A stretch of DNA of 64,000 bases from Floricoccus tropicus. GTDB lineage: Bacteria; Bacillota; Bacilli; Lactobacillales; Streptococcaceae. Shown one piece after another: positions 38,727 through 47,028 of this stretch (position 1 is the first letter of the stretch; each line of letters begins with the position of its first letter). Both the position numbers and the translations under genes were made by a program. Below the pieces are notes generated by a model that saw nothing but the letters and a program-made list of their open reading frames with translations, made no database searches and had not been told where the DNA came from. The stretch is taken from NCBI RefSeq assembly GCF_001832905.1, contig NZ_MKIR01000004.1, positions 62,001-126,000 of the forward strand. Reading direction: 5' to 3'.

Positions 38727-41700
38727 TTATAAACCGAGAATTTCCATAATTTCATCTTCAGTAATATTACGATTAGATAAACCGCCATCTAACACAGTAG
38801 TTACTAAGTCTTGTTTTTTGCTTTGGATTTCTTTAATTTTTTCTTCAATAGTTCCACGGGTAATTAGCCTAATAACCTCAACAGTACTCTTTTGCCCCAT
38901 CCTATGAGCTCTTGAGATAGCTTGCTCTTCTACTGAAGGATTCCACCATAAATCGACAAGAATTACAACATCTGCACTTGTCAGATTTAGTCCCATTCCG
39001 CCTGCCTTTAATGAAATCAAGAAAGCATCACGACTTCCTGCATTGAAGGCTTTGACCATATCTAAACGCTCTTTAGCTGGTGTTGAACCTGTTAACTTAT
39101 AGCTTGAAAGTCCTACTTTCTCCATCTCTTCTTCTATGAAGCCAAACATCTTAGTAAACTGAGAAAAGATCAGTGGTCGATGTCCACTTTCCTTAATTTG
39201 TTCAAGAAGACTTGTAAGAACTTCAATCTTACCACTTTTACCTGTATAATCTGGCATAAATAGTGCAGGGGTATCACAAATCTGACGTAATCTAGTAATT
39301 CCTGATAGGATTTCAATCTTACTCCTATTGAATTCTTCTTTGTTCATCAATCGAATTCTATCTTGCATTGATTGGAGTTGAGCCATGTAAATAACTTTTT
39401 GATCATCAGCTAACTCACTATAATGAATCATTTCAAGTTTGTCTGGCAACTCTTTTAGCACATCGTCTTTTTTACGTCTCATTACAAATGGTTTAATTGC
39501 TCTTGAAATACTTTCAGGTGTTGATTTAGTAAACTTTTTCTTATTTCCAAATAAACCTGGCATCACAATATTGAAAAGTGCCCACATTTCCTCTAAACGA
39601 TTTTCAATTGGAGTGCCACTCAAGGCGAAGACCGTTTCAACTTTCAAACGAGAGAGTGCCTTATTTGTCTTACTTTGGGCATTTTTTACCGTCTGAGCTT
39701 CATCCATAAGTAAAAATTTAAGATTTTTTTCTTGATAATCTTCTAAATCCTTAAGGAATGAGCCGTAACTCGTAATATATACTTGATGATCTTCTTTGAT
39801 GACTTCTTGACGATATTTTTTAGTTCCTTCAACGACCACTACTTCCATATCTGGTGAAAATTTGTGAAACTCACTTTCCCAGTTATAAATCAAACTAGAT
39901 GGTGCGACTATTATGGTCTTATCGTCATCTTGCATGCTTGATGTTAAATAAGTAATAGCTTGTAATGTTTTACCTAGCCCCATATCATCAGCCAAAATAC
40001 CACCCATATGATGACTGGTAAGCATCTTCATCCACTTAACTCCATCAATCTGATAATTACGTAAACTAGCATTTATGTTGTCAGGAATTTCAAGTGGGAA
40101 CTCCTCTGGATGTGTTAAATCTGTATAAAGGTTTTTAAATTCATCCGAATATTTGACTGATTCGACATTTTCAAATATTTTAGCTATTTGGAAAGTTCTA
40201 TATGATGGTAAAGTAAGTCGTCCATCTTCTGTCTGAATACTATCACCTAACTCATTTAAAACATTTCTAATCGGTTGGAAGTTCTTTTTATCAAAAAGTA
40301 AAACTTTCCCTGATTGAGTTATGTAATGATCCTCATTTGCTTGTAGTTTCTTGATGACTTTTTCGAGTTCCGAGTCAGCAATATCTGGCAAATCAAATCT
40401 AATGTCAAGTAGGTTACCACTTGTTGTAATTTCAAGTTCATCACTTGCTTCAACTCTGATATTTTTTAAGGCAGGTGAAAATTCAACCGTACCTAATCTT
40501 TCAAATTTTGGAACAGTCTTAGTGAAGAAATTGTATAAATCTTCATTAAAAGGAATTGGCTGTGATGACTCAAATCCTTTTGGAAAACCAGTGTTTGCCA
40601 TACAAGTGAAGATTTTTTTCTCTTTCAAAAGATCCCTTGAAAAATCTAAAGTTTCTAACTCTTGAATTGAAGAAACTTCAAAGTTCCCATAATCAAAGAC
40701 TAATGATAATTCCAGTCTATTTGTTAAATCAAAATAAAACTTTGGCTCAAATTTTCTAATTCTGAATGATTTATTGGCCTCTACACTTCCAATAGATTCA
40801 AATTTTTCAAGACTTAAAGACAACTCATCTTTATCACTATAATCAAAATTTATAACTGGATTTTCTTGAAATTCAAAATCTTCATAAAGTTTTTTTAATT
40901 GATTTATGAGCTTTGCTTGTTCAATTGTTAGTTTATAAAAGAAATTTTCATAATAAAGTACCTTACTTGAATAAAATTCTTTATAGTCTTTTTTATCAAT
41001 TCTTAAACTTATACTATTGTCACCAGGTGTTACTTTAAACTTAAATAATCTTGCATCTTTATCAAGTGGTATAAAGGAAAAGAAGTTAAGCTCTGATGAT
41101 GCAACTGATATTTTGAAATCAGACAAAAGATATGCAGAATCAAGAACTGATTCAAGCATGCTATAAGAAAGAACAAGAAAACGACCATTTTTTTGATACA
41201 TGTCACTTTCCAATAAAAGGTCACTTGGAGAAAGTTCAATTAATAATCTAATAAAATCCTGTGAACTGTCGTCAAAGTTTTCTAAGTTAAGCCTCACTAA
41301 GTAATCTCGACCAAGTTGATAAATATCTCCTCTTTGAATTACATTGAGAAACAAAGGTATATCTTTCACTACATACGAACGACTTGCTTTAGCTGCTTTT
41401 ATCTTTATTGTAAGGGCAATTGAATCGCCATGATAGAAAAATTGACTTGATGCTGAAGTCTCGAATGCTTCTACCTCAAGACTTAAGCTATCTTCATAAT
41501 CATCATCACTTTCATTTATATTTTTCAAAAATTGCGTGCCAAAAAGAAGTTCTTTATTAAGTTTTTGTGTTTTTTCAGCTGTCTCTAAAATTTGATTTGA
41601 ATCATCTGCTTTTTTATCTTGTTTTAAGTATTCTTCAATTGCAGCAATGTGTTGACAATATTTCTTAGTTGCAAAAAAATCACAACTACAAAAATCATTT

Positions 41701-41843
41701 TCACCATCTAAATCATATGCCACATTTTGACCCGCAACATTCGCAGATAGAATCATTTTTCCAACTGAGACATCTGCAATCTGATTTTGCTCGTATAACT
41801 CTATTCCTTCTGCTCTAATGTAAGCAGGCATCATTCTACTCAT
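38727..41843 (-). CDS. Snf2-family DEAD-like helicase with SWIM domain
   Basis: This 1038-aa protein has an N-terminal SWIM zinc finger (CSCDFFATKKYCQH, about 49-62), a long middle region, and a C-terminal SF2 motor. The motor has motif I ILADDMGLGKTLQAI, motif II LMDEAQTVKN, FALSGTPIENRLEEMWAL, and the helicase C region with ISLKAGGMGLNLTSADVVI and RAHRMGQ. Bacterial RapA/HepA-like Snf2 proteins move along duplex DNA or displace RNA polymerase; the specific role here is unknown. AAAGGTG precedes the start. A nearby in-frame ATG (MMPAYI) is an alternative start three codons in. Confidence 0.88.
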   Translation of the reverse strand: MSRMMPAYIRAEGIELYEQNQIADVSVGKMILSANVAGQNVAYDLDGENDFCSCDFFATKKYCQHIAAIEEYLKQDKKADDSNQILETAEKTQKLNKELLFGTQFLKNINESDDDYEDSLSLEVEAFETSASSQFFYHGDSIALTIKIKAAKASRSYVVKDIPLFLNVIQRGDIYQLGRDYLVRLNLENFDDSSQDFIRLLIELSPSDLLLESDMYQKNGRFLVLSYSMLESVLDSAYLLSDFKISVASSELNFFSFIPLDKDARLFKFKVTPGDNSISLRIDKKDYKEFYSSKVLYYENFFYKLTIEQAKLINQLKKLYEDFEFQENPVINFDYSDKDELSLSLEKFESIGSVEANKSFRIRKFEPKFYFDLTNRLELSLVFDYGNFEVSSIQELETLDFSRDLLKEKKIFTCMANTGFPKGFESSQPIPFNEDLYNFFTKTVPKFERLGTVEFSPALKNIRVEASDELEITTSGNLLDIRFDLPDIADSELEKVIKKLQANEDHYITQSGKVLLFDKKNFQPIRNVLNELGDSIQTEDGRLTLPSYRTFQIAKIFENVESVKYSDEFKNLYTDLTHPEEFPLEIPDNINASLRNYQIDGVKWMKMLTSHHMGGILADDMGLGKTLQAITYLTSSMQDDDKTIIVAPSSLIYNWESEFHKFSPDMEVVVVEGTKKYRQEVIKEDHQVYITSYGSFLKDLEDYQEKNLKFLLMDEAQTVKNAQSKTNKALSRLKVETVFALSGTPIENRLEEMWALFNIVMPGLFGNKKKFTKSTPESISRAIKPFVMRRKKDDVLKELPDKLEMIHYSELADDQKVIYMAQLQSMQDRIRLMNKEEFNRSKIEILSGITRLRQICDTPALFMPDYTGKSGKIEVLTSLLEQIKESGHRPLIFSQFTKMFGFIEEEMEKVGLSSYKLTGSTPAKERLDMVKAFNAGSRDAFLISLKAGGMGLNLTSADVVILVDLWWNPSVEEQAISRAHRMGQKSTVEVIRLITRGTIEEKIKEIQSKKQDLVTTVLDGGLSNRNITEDEIMEILGL

Positions 41844-42037
41844 CGTTCACACACCTTTAGTTAAATATCCCATTTAGTTTGCGAATATTATAACATATTT
41901 GTTACAAAATTTCCATATTTTTCACAATATGTAATAATGAGAATAAAGGTTATAAATTTTTGTGTTTTTATTTGTGTTTTTTTTATAAATAATAAGTTTT
42001 TTCTTTAACAAAAATTTTTTTATGATATAATCGATTT

Positions 42038-42085
42038 TGTACACTTTTTATGTTTGTTCCGTCATTAATTTGGCGGTTTTTTTTT
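42038..42085 (+). ncRNA. Candidate short transcript ending in a terminator
   Basis: From the TGATATAAT promoter (42023-42031) transcription would start near 42038 and meet CCGTC/GGCGG (42059-42076, loop of 8, one T-G pair) followed by nine Ts. The product would be about 48 nt. It may be a small RNA or an aborted leader of the downstream gene. Confidence 0.35.
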
Positions 42086-42120
42086 ATTTGTTCATCAAAA
42101 TAAAAAGGAGAGCCATTTTT

Positions 42121-42172
42121 TTGACACATAAAATATTTTATATTATTCTAACTTTGTAAGGAATGTTACAAA
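42121..42172 (+). promoter_or_regulatory. Promoter and inverted repeat before the HdeD-like gene
   Basis: TTGACA (42121-42126), a 17-bp spacer and TATTCT (42144-42149) are followed by TTTGTAA-N6-TTACAAA (42153-42172), a perfect 7-bp inverted repeat over the start site. A repressor site is likely. Confidence 0.6.
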
Positions 42173-42206
42173 AATATTTCTAAAGTAATATTTAAAGGAG
42201 ATTATC

Positions 42207-42734
42207 ATGTTTAAAAAGGAAAAAAGGGGATTAATCATTGCAGGTATTGTGATGGCTATTCTCGGAATAATTGCATTAGTTCATCCAGCTCATTCACTTG
42301 AAGCAATTATTATTATCGTTGGAGTTTTTAGTATTATAAATGCTGTAATTGCTGGATATATTGCATTTACAACTAGGTTCAAAGAACTACGTAGTAGAGA
42401 AATACTTGATATGTTTCTAAATGCAATTGTTGGTTTGATTTTCTTGTTTTCGCCTGACACTGCCGCAGGAACAATAGCACTCATGTTTGCTTTTTGGATC
42501 ATTTTCCTCTCTGTCTCTAATTTAAGCCTTGCATTTTCAGGATTCGGAATAAGCGGTTTAAGTCGCGTTCTCTTAGTATTAGTAGGTGTATTTGGTATCT
42601 TTGCTGGTGTTTCAATGCTTCTTAACTGGGGTGTGTCAGCTGCTTCATTTATTTGGTTTGTAGGAATTTTCCTAGTATCTGAAGGTATTGCAACTATCCT
42701 AAGTGGTTTCATGCTCCCATCTGATGAAATTTAA
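42207..42734 (+). CDS. HdeD/DUF308 family membrane protein
   Basis: This 175-aa protein has six predicted TMs in three pairs, the repeat layout of the HdeD (DUF308) family: GIVMAILGIIALVHP, IVGLIFLFSPDTAAGTIALM, LVGVFGIFAGVSMLLNW. HdeD contributes to acid tolerance in enterobacteria; in lactic acid bacteria the role is not established. AAAGGAG precedes the ATG. It is monocistronic, with its own promoter and terminator, consistent with a stress-induced gene. Confidence 0.8.
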   Translation: MFKKEKRGLIIAGIVMAILGIIALVHPAHSLEAIIIIVGVFSIINAVIAGYIAFTTRFKELRSREILDMFLNAIVGLIFLFSPDTAAGTIALMFAFWIIFLSVSNLSLAFSGFGISGLSRVLLVLVGVFGIFAGVSMLLNWGVSAASFIWFVGIFLVSEGIATILSGFMLPSDEI

Positions 42735-42754
42735 TTACAAGTATTTATTTCAAT

Positions 42755-42792
42755 AAAAAAATAAGCCCGTATTTATATACGAGCCTATTTTT
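42755..42792. terminator. Bidirectional terminator between the HdeD-like gene and yidD
   Basis: A long imperfect stem (AAAAAATAAGCCCGTAT with ATACGAGCCTATTTTTT) with A and T runs on both sides overlaps the yidD stop and serves both convergent genes. Confidence 0.82.
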
Positions 42793-43045
42793 TTTCAATA
42801 TAAATTCTATCAGGATTCCTTCTAAGAGAAAATTTAGCTGGCACATAATCGACCCCACCTTTGACAAAAGGGTTACACCTTAGTATTCTAGCTATCCCCA
42901 TTATTGTTCCAAAAAATGCACCATGAATTTTAATTGCATCAATCATGTAGTTTGAACATGTTGGGTGATAACGACATGATGCTGGTGTTAATGGAGAGAT
43001 TCTCCTCTGATAAAATTTCACAAATTTTAATAGAATATTTTTCAT
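42785..43045 (-). CDS. yidD: Membrane protein insertion efficiency factor YidD
   Basis: This 86-aa protein matches the YidD/Haemolytic domain family: [27 protein letters not shown], with the conserved cysteines, and [15 protein letters not shown]. The N-terminus is an amphipathic, membrane-associating helix. YidD supports membrane protein insertion by YidC and Sec. GGTGGAG precedes the ATG. It is convergent with the HdeD-like gene and divergent from the deacetylase. Confidence 0.92.
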   Translation of the reverse strand: MKNILLKFVKFYQRRISPLTPASCRYHPTCSNYMIDAIKIHGAFFGTIMGIARILRCNPFVKGGVDYVPAKFSLRRNPDRIYIEKK

Positions 43046-43116
43046 TTACTCCACCTTTATATTTTTATATTCTAACATTAATTACAATAAATGATTAGTC
43101 ATTTGAATTTATTTAG

Positions 43117-43125
43117 TGATATAAT
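43117..43125 (+). promoter_or_regulatory. Extended -10 six bases before the deacetylase ATG
   Basis: TGATATAAT (43117-43125) is followed by ATCAGT and ATG. With the normal 7-nt spacing the start of transcription is the A of ATG. No Shine-Dalgarno is present. Confidence 0.62.
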
Positions 43126-43131
43126 ATCAGT

Positions 43132-44001
43132 ATGAATAAAGAAAAAATATTAAAAATTATGGTAGCAGTTTTATCTATTGCTCTCATAGCTGTTCTGGCA
43201 TATAGGTTTTTTTATAGTTCAAATAGACAAACATCAGAACATAATTTTTTTGAAGCAAAAAAAGAGCAAAGCACGGATAAAAAAGCAAAGAAAAAAGAGA
43301 ATGACAAAAACACTTGGAAAAAATATGATGATGAGATTAAATTTCCAATCTTAATGTATCACCATATTTCTGAAGTTGTTGATGGAAATACTCTTTTTGT
43401 ACCACAAAAGGAATTTGAAGAACAAATGCAATCCTTACATGATGCTGGTTATTATACTTTAAGCCCGGAGGAAGCGTATAGAGTATTAACAAAAAATGAA
43501 AAACCTGCAGAAAAAATTGTATGGGTAACTTTGGATGATGGTTATGTTGACAATATGAAAAACGCCAAACCAATTCTTGATAAACTAAATATGAAAGCAA
43601 CAATTAATATCATTTTCAATATGAAAGATGGTGTTGATAAAATGACAGATGATATGCTTCAACAAATTAATAAAGATAAGCTTATTTCACTTGAAAGTCA
43701 TACAATGGATCATATTGATATGCAGTATGCGGCACCTGACGTTGCCAAGTATCAACTCGAAGCTTCAAAAAAGGGATTAGATGAATTACTACAACAAGAT
43801 ACAAGTGTTATTTGCTACCCATCTGGACGATATAATGATTCTACTCCAGAGCTTGCCAAAAATGCAGGTTATAAATTAGGCATTACTACTAATCCAGGAT
43901 TAGCAAGTGCCAGCAATGGTCTCTTTACTCTAAATAGAGTCCGTGTCGCTTATGGAAATGATGCACAATCATTTATGAATTTAATCAACCAAGGTCAATA
44001 A
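43132..44001 (+). CDS. Membrane-anchored polysaccharide deacetylase
   Basis: This 289-aa protein has an N-terminal TM or uncleaved signal (about 8-27), a Lys-rich stalk and a NodB domain. Motif 1 is TLDDGYVDN (Asp pair), motif 2 is SHTMDH (metal histidines) and motif 3 is CYPSGRYND. The family removes acetyl groups from peptidoglycan or other surface glycans, as PgdA does for lysozyme resistance. The substrate is inferred. The gene is monocistronic with a strong terminator, and it has no ribosome binding site. Confidence 0.85.
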   Translation: MNKEKILKIMVAVLSIALIAVLAYRFFYSSNRQTSEHNFFEAKKEQSTDKKAKKKENDKNTWKKYDDEIKFPILMYHHISEVVDGNTLFVPQKEFEEQMQSLHDAGYYTLSPEEAYRVLTKNEKPAEKIVWVTLDDGYVDNMKNAKPILDKLNMKATINIIFNMKDGVDKMTDDMLQQINKDKLISLESHTMDHIDMQYAAPDVAKYQLEASKKGLDELLQQDTSVICYPSGRYNDSTPELAKNAGYKLGITTNPGLASASNGLFTLNRVRVAYGNDAQSFMNLINQGQ

Positions 44002-44040
44002 AAAAATACAATTTATCTTTAATGATAAATTGTATTTTTT
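44001..44040. terminator. Bidirectional terminator between deacetylase and GNAT genes
   Basis: A perfect 17-bp stem (44001-44017 with 44024-44040), a 6-nt loop and A/T runs on both sides. It directly overlaps both stop codons' flanks. Confidence 0.92.
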
Positions 44041-44042
44041 TA

Positions 44043-44450
44043 CTAATTACTCTTGTAAAAACCTAATGTATAGCCATCATCTGTTGAATGCATACCAAGT
44101 TTTTCGTAGAATTTTCTCGTTTTGATAGTATCATCAGTCAATAATACTTTTTGTCTAACATTAGAATACTTGTCAAAAACATTAGTTAATAGCTGACTAC
44201 CAATTCCTTGACCCTGATAGTCTTCTAAAACCAATAAGTCTTGAATATATATTATTGTAATACCATCCCCTACCACTCGCACTAAGCCAATTAGTCTTTC
44301 ATTTTCCCAAGCTTCAAGAATGAAAAGCGATTGCTCCAATGCCTGCACTAGTTTTTCTGGATATCTGGTATATAAAATCCATCCTACATTTTCATAGAGA
44401 TCCAGCACCTGTTTTGTATCAATCTTTTCACTCGTCTTATATTCGATCAT
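44043..44450 (-). CDS. GNAT family N-acetyltransferase (135 aa)
   Basis: A compact GNAT fold: the acetyl-CoA-binding motif is LLVLEDYQGQGIGSQLL (Q/R-x-x-G-x-G/A), preceded by LIGLVRVVGDG and followed by VLLTDDTIKTRKFYEKLGM. The substrate is unknown; it resembles small YjdJ/PaiA-like acetyltransferases. AAAGGAG precedes the ATG. A leader with an 8-codon ORF and an overlapping terminator lies immediately upstream (44475-44522), so expression may respond to a translation-related signal, possibly an antibiotic. Confidence 0.83.
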   Translation of the reverse strand: MIEYKTSEKIDTKQVLDLYENVGWILYTRYPEKLVQALEQSLFILEAWENERLIGLVRVVGDGITIIYIQDLLVLEDYQGQGIGSQLLTNVFDKYSNVRQKVLLTDDTIKTRKFYEKLGMHSTDDGYTLGFYKSN

Positions 44451-44474
44451 TTTCTTCTCCTTTAATTTTAGTCT

Positions 44475-44541
44475 AAAAAATTAAAGGTTAATTCTCAACT
44501 TATCCATATGGTTACCACCTTTCAGTATTTTCATTATTGTA
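44475..44541 (-). promoter_or_regulatory. Leader-peptide attenuator before the GNAT gene
   Basis: On the minus strand TGGTACAAT (44536-44544) is an extended -10. AAAGGT (44517-44522), part of a leader Shine-Dalgarno, pairs with ACCTTT (44483-44488), which is directly followed by TAATTTTTT. Ribosome occupancy of the leader ORF would decide whether this terminator forms. Confidence 0.55.
44481..44507 (-). CDS. Eight-codon leader ORF (MDKLRINL)
   Basis: ATG at 44507 follows AAAGGTGG with a 7-nt spacing, a near-ideal ribosome binding site. The peptide MDKLRINL ends with TAA inside the terminator stem and T run. It is far too short for a protein and suits a regulatory leader peptide. Confidence 0.5.
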   Translation of the reverse strand: MDKLRINL

Positions 44542-44551
44542 CCATATTTTT

Positions 44552-45529
44552 TTATTTTTCCTCTTCTGGATACACCATTCCCCAATCATTTCTTAATTGT
44601 GTCATTATATCCATCACGTCCTTTGTATAGTCAAGATGCATATTATTTTCAGCACCTGCTACAGCTTCCTCCATATCAGCCACTTCATACTGCAAAGCTT
44701 TTTCTGTATCACCTGCTTTGATTATTTCCTTACTATCGTCAGCCACATAAGTGATAATAGCTTCTTGACCACGAGGGTATTCATAAATTTCGACATATCC
44801 TTTTTCAAAAGAGATAGTTGCACGTTTTGGTTGTTTTGCATGAAGGGACAAAATAACAGTCGCCATCTCCTCTTCATCATTTTTCAATAAAATGCTAGCC
44901 TGCTCATCCACCCCAGTTTCAGCATATTTCACTTGGGATAAAATTTCATTTGGTTTAGAAGACATGAACCAACGAACGAATGATAAGGCGTAAACTCCGA
45001 TATCAAGGAGGGCACCACCTGCAAGATTGCGGTTAAAGAACCTATTCGTCATATCGTATTCTTTAAAGCTTCCAAAGTTCATTTGAATAAGTCTAAGTTT
45101 ACCTAATTTCCCTGATTCAATTATCTTGTTCAACTCTTTGTAGATAGGCATATGGAAAATAGTCATGGCCTCTGCCAGAATAACATTATTTTCACGTGCT
45201 AACTCTATTGCTTCGTCCAATTCCTCTGAATTAAGGGTAATCGATTTTTCACAAAGAACATGTTTCCCTGCCTTTAAAGCCTTTCTCAAGTATTCAATGT
45301 GGGTGTTATGAGGTGTTGAAATATAAATAATATCTACATTTTCATCATCAAATACATCATCAATATTATTGTAAACTTTTTCAATTCCATACTTTTCAGC
45401 AAATTCAATACCTTTTGAATGTGTCCTATTAGCAACTGAATATATTTTTTGACCACGCGCTTCCAATGCTTGTGCCAATTGATTTGCAATAATTCCAGTA
45501 CCTAAAGTTGCCCATCTTAAATCTTTCAT
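44552..45529 (-). CDS. Gfo/Idh/MocA family oxidoreductase
   Basis: This 325-aa protein has an N-terminal NAD(P)-binding Rossmann fold (TLGTGIIANQLAQAL, ANRTHSKG) with the conserved CEKSITLN lysine motif, and a C-terminal alpha/beta substrate domain (GGALLDIGVYALSF, the usual GGGxLxDxG site). The family oxidises or reduces sugars, dihydrodiols and related compounds; the substrate is unknown. A perfect 12-bp inverted repeat (45565-45602) upstream suggests specific regulation. Confidence 0.88.
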   Translation of the reverse strand: MKDLRWATLGTGIIANQLAQALEARGQKIYSVANRTHSKGIEFAEKYGIEKVYNNIDDVFDDENVDIIYISTPHNTHIEYLRKALKAGKHVLCEKSITLNSEELDEAIELARENNVILAEAMTIFHMPIYKELNKIIESGKLGKLRLIQMNFGSFKEYDMTNRFFNRNLAGGALLDIGVYALSFVRWFMSSKPNEILSQVKYAETGVDEQASILLKNDEEEMATVILSLHAKQPKRATISFEKGYVEIYEYPRGQEAIITYVADDSKEIIKAGDTEKALQYEVADMEEAVAGAENNMHLDYTKDVMDIMTQLRNDWGMVYPEEEK

Positions 45530-45564
45530 TTAATTAACTTCTTTCTCTTTAATTTATTTTTATA

Positions 45565-45602
45565 ATTTCTAATATATTTATATACATAATTATATTAGAA
45601 AT
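45565..45602. promoter_or_regulatory. Perfect 12-bp inverted repeat before the Gfo/Idh/MocA gene
   Basis: ATTTCTAATATA (45565-45576) and TATATTAGAAAT (45591-45602) are exact reverse complements 14 bp apart. On the minus strand the first arm overlaps a TATAAT -10. No T run follows, so an operator is more likely than a terminator. Confidence 0.55.
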
Positions 45603-45620
45603 ACTTCCCTTAAACAACAA

Positions 45621-45645
45621 AATGAAACCCGTGGGAGGTTTCATT
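45621..45645 (-). terminator. Terminator after the nitrilase-family gene
   Basis: AATGAAACC (45621-45629) pairs with GGTTTCATT (45637-45645), overlapping the stop codon; the minus strand continues TTTTGTT. Confidence 0.7.
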
Positions 45646-46370
45646 TATCTAAATTCAATTATTAAGTCTTCATAAGATCCCATTGGCGAATAAGCTTCAA
45701 CATTTCCATCTACAAAATATGTTGAACCACCGTAAGCTTGATTTGGATAAGCTGAATTAATCATTGCGACATTTTTTCCTACTAATAACGCTTGATCAGC
45801 ATACTCTTTTTGAGCACCCTCTTCCCACTCTTTTTTCGTGTAATCAATGAATACTGGCCAAATATACAGATCTGCTTCGAGATCTGCGTATATTCCCGGA
45901 TGTTCCCAAAAATCTCCACATAGTCCCAAACCAATTTTTTTACCTTCGTAATTAAAGAAGACAGTTTTTGATGAATTATGTAAATAAACAGTTGGATCTG
46001 CTTCTTCCACTTTCCAGCCTTGCGAAATTCTACGATAATTAGCCAAAATTTCCCCATTTTTATCAATTACAATATATGAACTATAAAGTTTACCACTATC
46101 TTTTTCAATATATCCAAAAGCATGACCAATATTATTTATCTTAGAATATTCTTGTAAATCAGTAATAACCTTGTCTTCTATTGACAGGGCTCGATTTATA
46201 TCCTCATTAATATTCCAAGTAAGCCCATCAAAGCCTTGGAGATATGCTTCGCCAAAACATATAAAATCGATATCTTTATTATGGTACTTTGAAGATATTT
46301 CTTGCAAGTTTTTAATATTTACGGAAAGTTGATTATTTAGAAACTGTGTCGATGTTAATACTAATTTCAT
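45645..46370 (-). CDS. Carbon-nitrogen hydrolase (nitrilase superfamily)
   Basis: This 241-aa protein has the nitrilase-type Glu-Lys-Cys set: Glu in CFGEAYLQG (about 41), Lys in SQGWKVEEADP and Cys in GLGLCGDFWEH. WPVFIDYTKKEW and NSAYPNQAYGGS follow in the usual places. Members hydrolyse amides such as omega-amides or carbamoyl compounds; the substrate is unknown. At 241 aa it is slightly short for the superfamily (often 260-290). The start lies 9 bp after the upstream GNAT stop, with GAGG upstream, so the two genes form an operon. Confidence 0.83.
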   Translation of the reverse strand: MKLVLTSTQFLNNQLSVNIKNLQEISSKYHNKDIDFICFGEAYLQGFDGLTWNINEDINRALSIEDKVITDLQEYSKINNIGHAFGYIEKDSGKLYSSYIVIDKNGEILANYRRISQGWKVEEADPTVYLHNSSKTVFFNYEGKKIGLGLCGDFWEHPGIYADLEADLYIWPVFIDYTKKEWEEGAQKEYADQALLVGKNVAMINSAYPNQAYGGSTYFVDGNVEAYSPMGSYEDLIIEFR

Positions 46371-46379
46371 TTCAATACC

Positions 46380-46847
46380 TCATTTTATATCTTTTAACAA
46401 GACCTTCTGATATCCTTTTTTACCAAGGAATCTATCCCCTGAGTCTTTGAATCCTGTTTTTAGATAAAGACTTATTGCTGAGAGATTTTTTTCATTGACT
46501 CCCAGTACTATTTGTTTAATTTCAGGAAACTCTTTCTTAACAAATTCAGCGAGTGATTCAATTGTTTTAGTCGCATACCCTTTTCTCAAATATTTACTAT
46601 CTGTTGAAAAAGCTCTAAGTAAAAGTGAATCGTTCTCTTCAGTATACTTAAATTTATCACTACCTTCATCTAAAACAAAGAAGCATATCAAGTTATCATC
46701 ATTATCTAAAGATAGAACTGGATGATATTTTTTATTATTTACAGATATTTTTAGTGTATCTATTGGGTGGGCAGTATAATATGCATCTTTTAAAAAATAA
46801 TTACTGACTTTTGAAAAATTACTATCTTCATATAATTTTAATTTCAT
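46380..46847 (-). CDS. GNAT family N-acetyltransferase (155 aa)
   Basis: The acetyl-CoA motif is RKGYATKTIESL, and LGVNEKNLSAISLYLKTGFKDSG is the typical C-terminal beta-alpha element in which a Tyr precedes the last strand. FFVLDEG marks the central strand. The substrate is unknown. It is the first gene of a two-gene operon with the nitrilase-like enzyme, suggesting a linked acylation/deacylation step (inference). A hairpin with a T run stands in its leader. Confidence 0.8.
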   Translation of the reverse strand: MKLKLYEDSNFSKVSNYFLKDAYYTAHPIDTLKISVNNKKYHPVLSLDNDDNLICFFVLDEGSDKFKYTEENDSLLLRAFSTDSKYLRKGYATKTIESLAEFVKKEFPEIKQIVLGVNEKNLSAISLYLKTGFKDSGDRFLGKKGYQKVLLKDIK

Positions 46848-46863
46848 AATACCCTCTAAAATT

Positions 46864-46918
46864 AAAAAACTTGCATATTTGCAAGTATCGCTATATATCT
46901 TTCTTTACATATATTATA
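46864..46918 (-). promoter_or_regulatory. Promoter and leader hairpin before the GNAT/nitrilase operon
   Basis: On the minus strand TATAAT (46913-46918) is followed after about 25 bp by ACTTGCA/TGCAAGT (46869-46886) and six Ts, then the ribosome binding site of the GNAT gene. The hairpin is terminator-like, in the 5' leader. Confidence 0.5.
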
Positions 46919-47028
46919 GCACAATAAAAATTGAAAAAACAGACGTTACTTTTTCAGACTTAAGGGTATAATGAAGGAATAGGCTGTTTTTTATTCACTC
47001 ATCATTTTTTAATAAAGAGAGGTATCAT

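Larger units (their letters stand above)
41844..42206. other. Intergenic region with two plus-strand promoters and a terminator
   Basis: This 363-bp AT-rich gap contains an extended -10 (TGATATAAT, 42023-42031), a terminator at 42059-42085, an AAGGAG without a following ATG near 42106, and a TTGACA/TATTCT promoter at 42121-42149 with an inverted repeat after it. No ORF is convincing. Confidence 0.55.

Noticed and set aside
42290-42712. Minus-strand ORF of 140 codons inside the HdeD-like gene
   Set aside because: A shadow of the plus-strand membrane protein, whose TM pattern and ribosome binding site are convincing.
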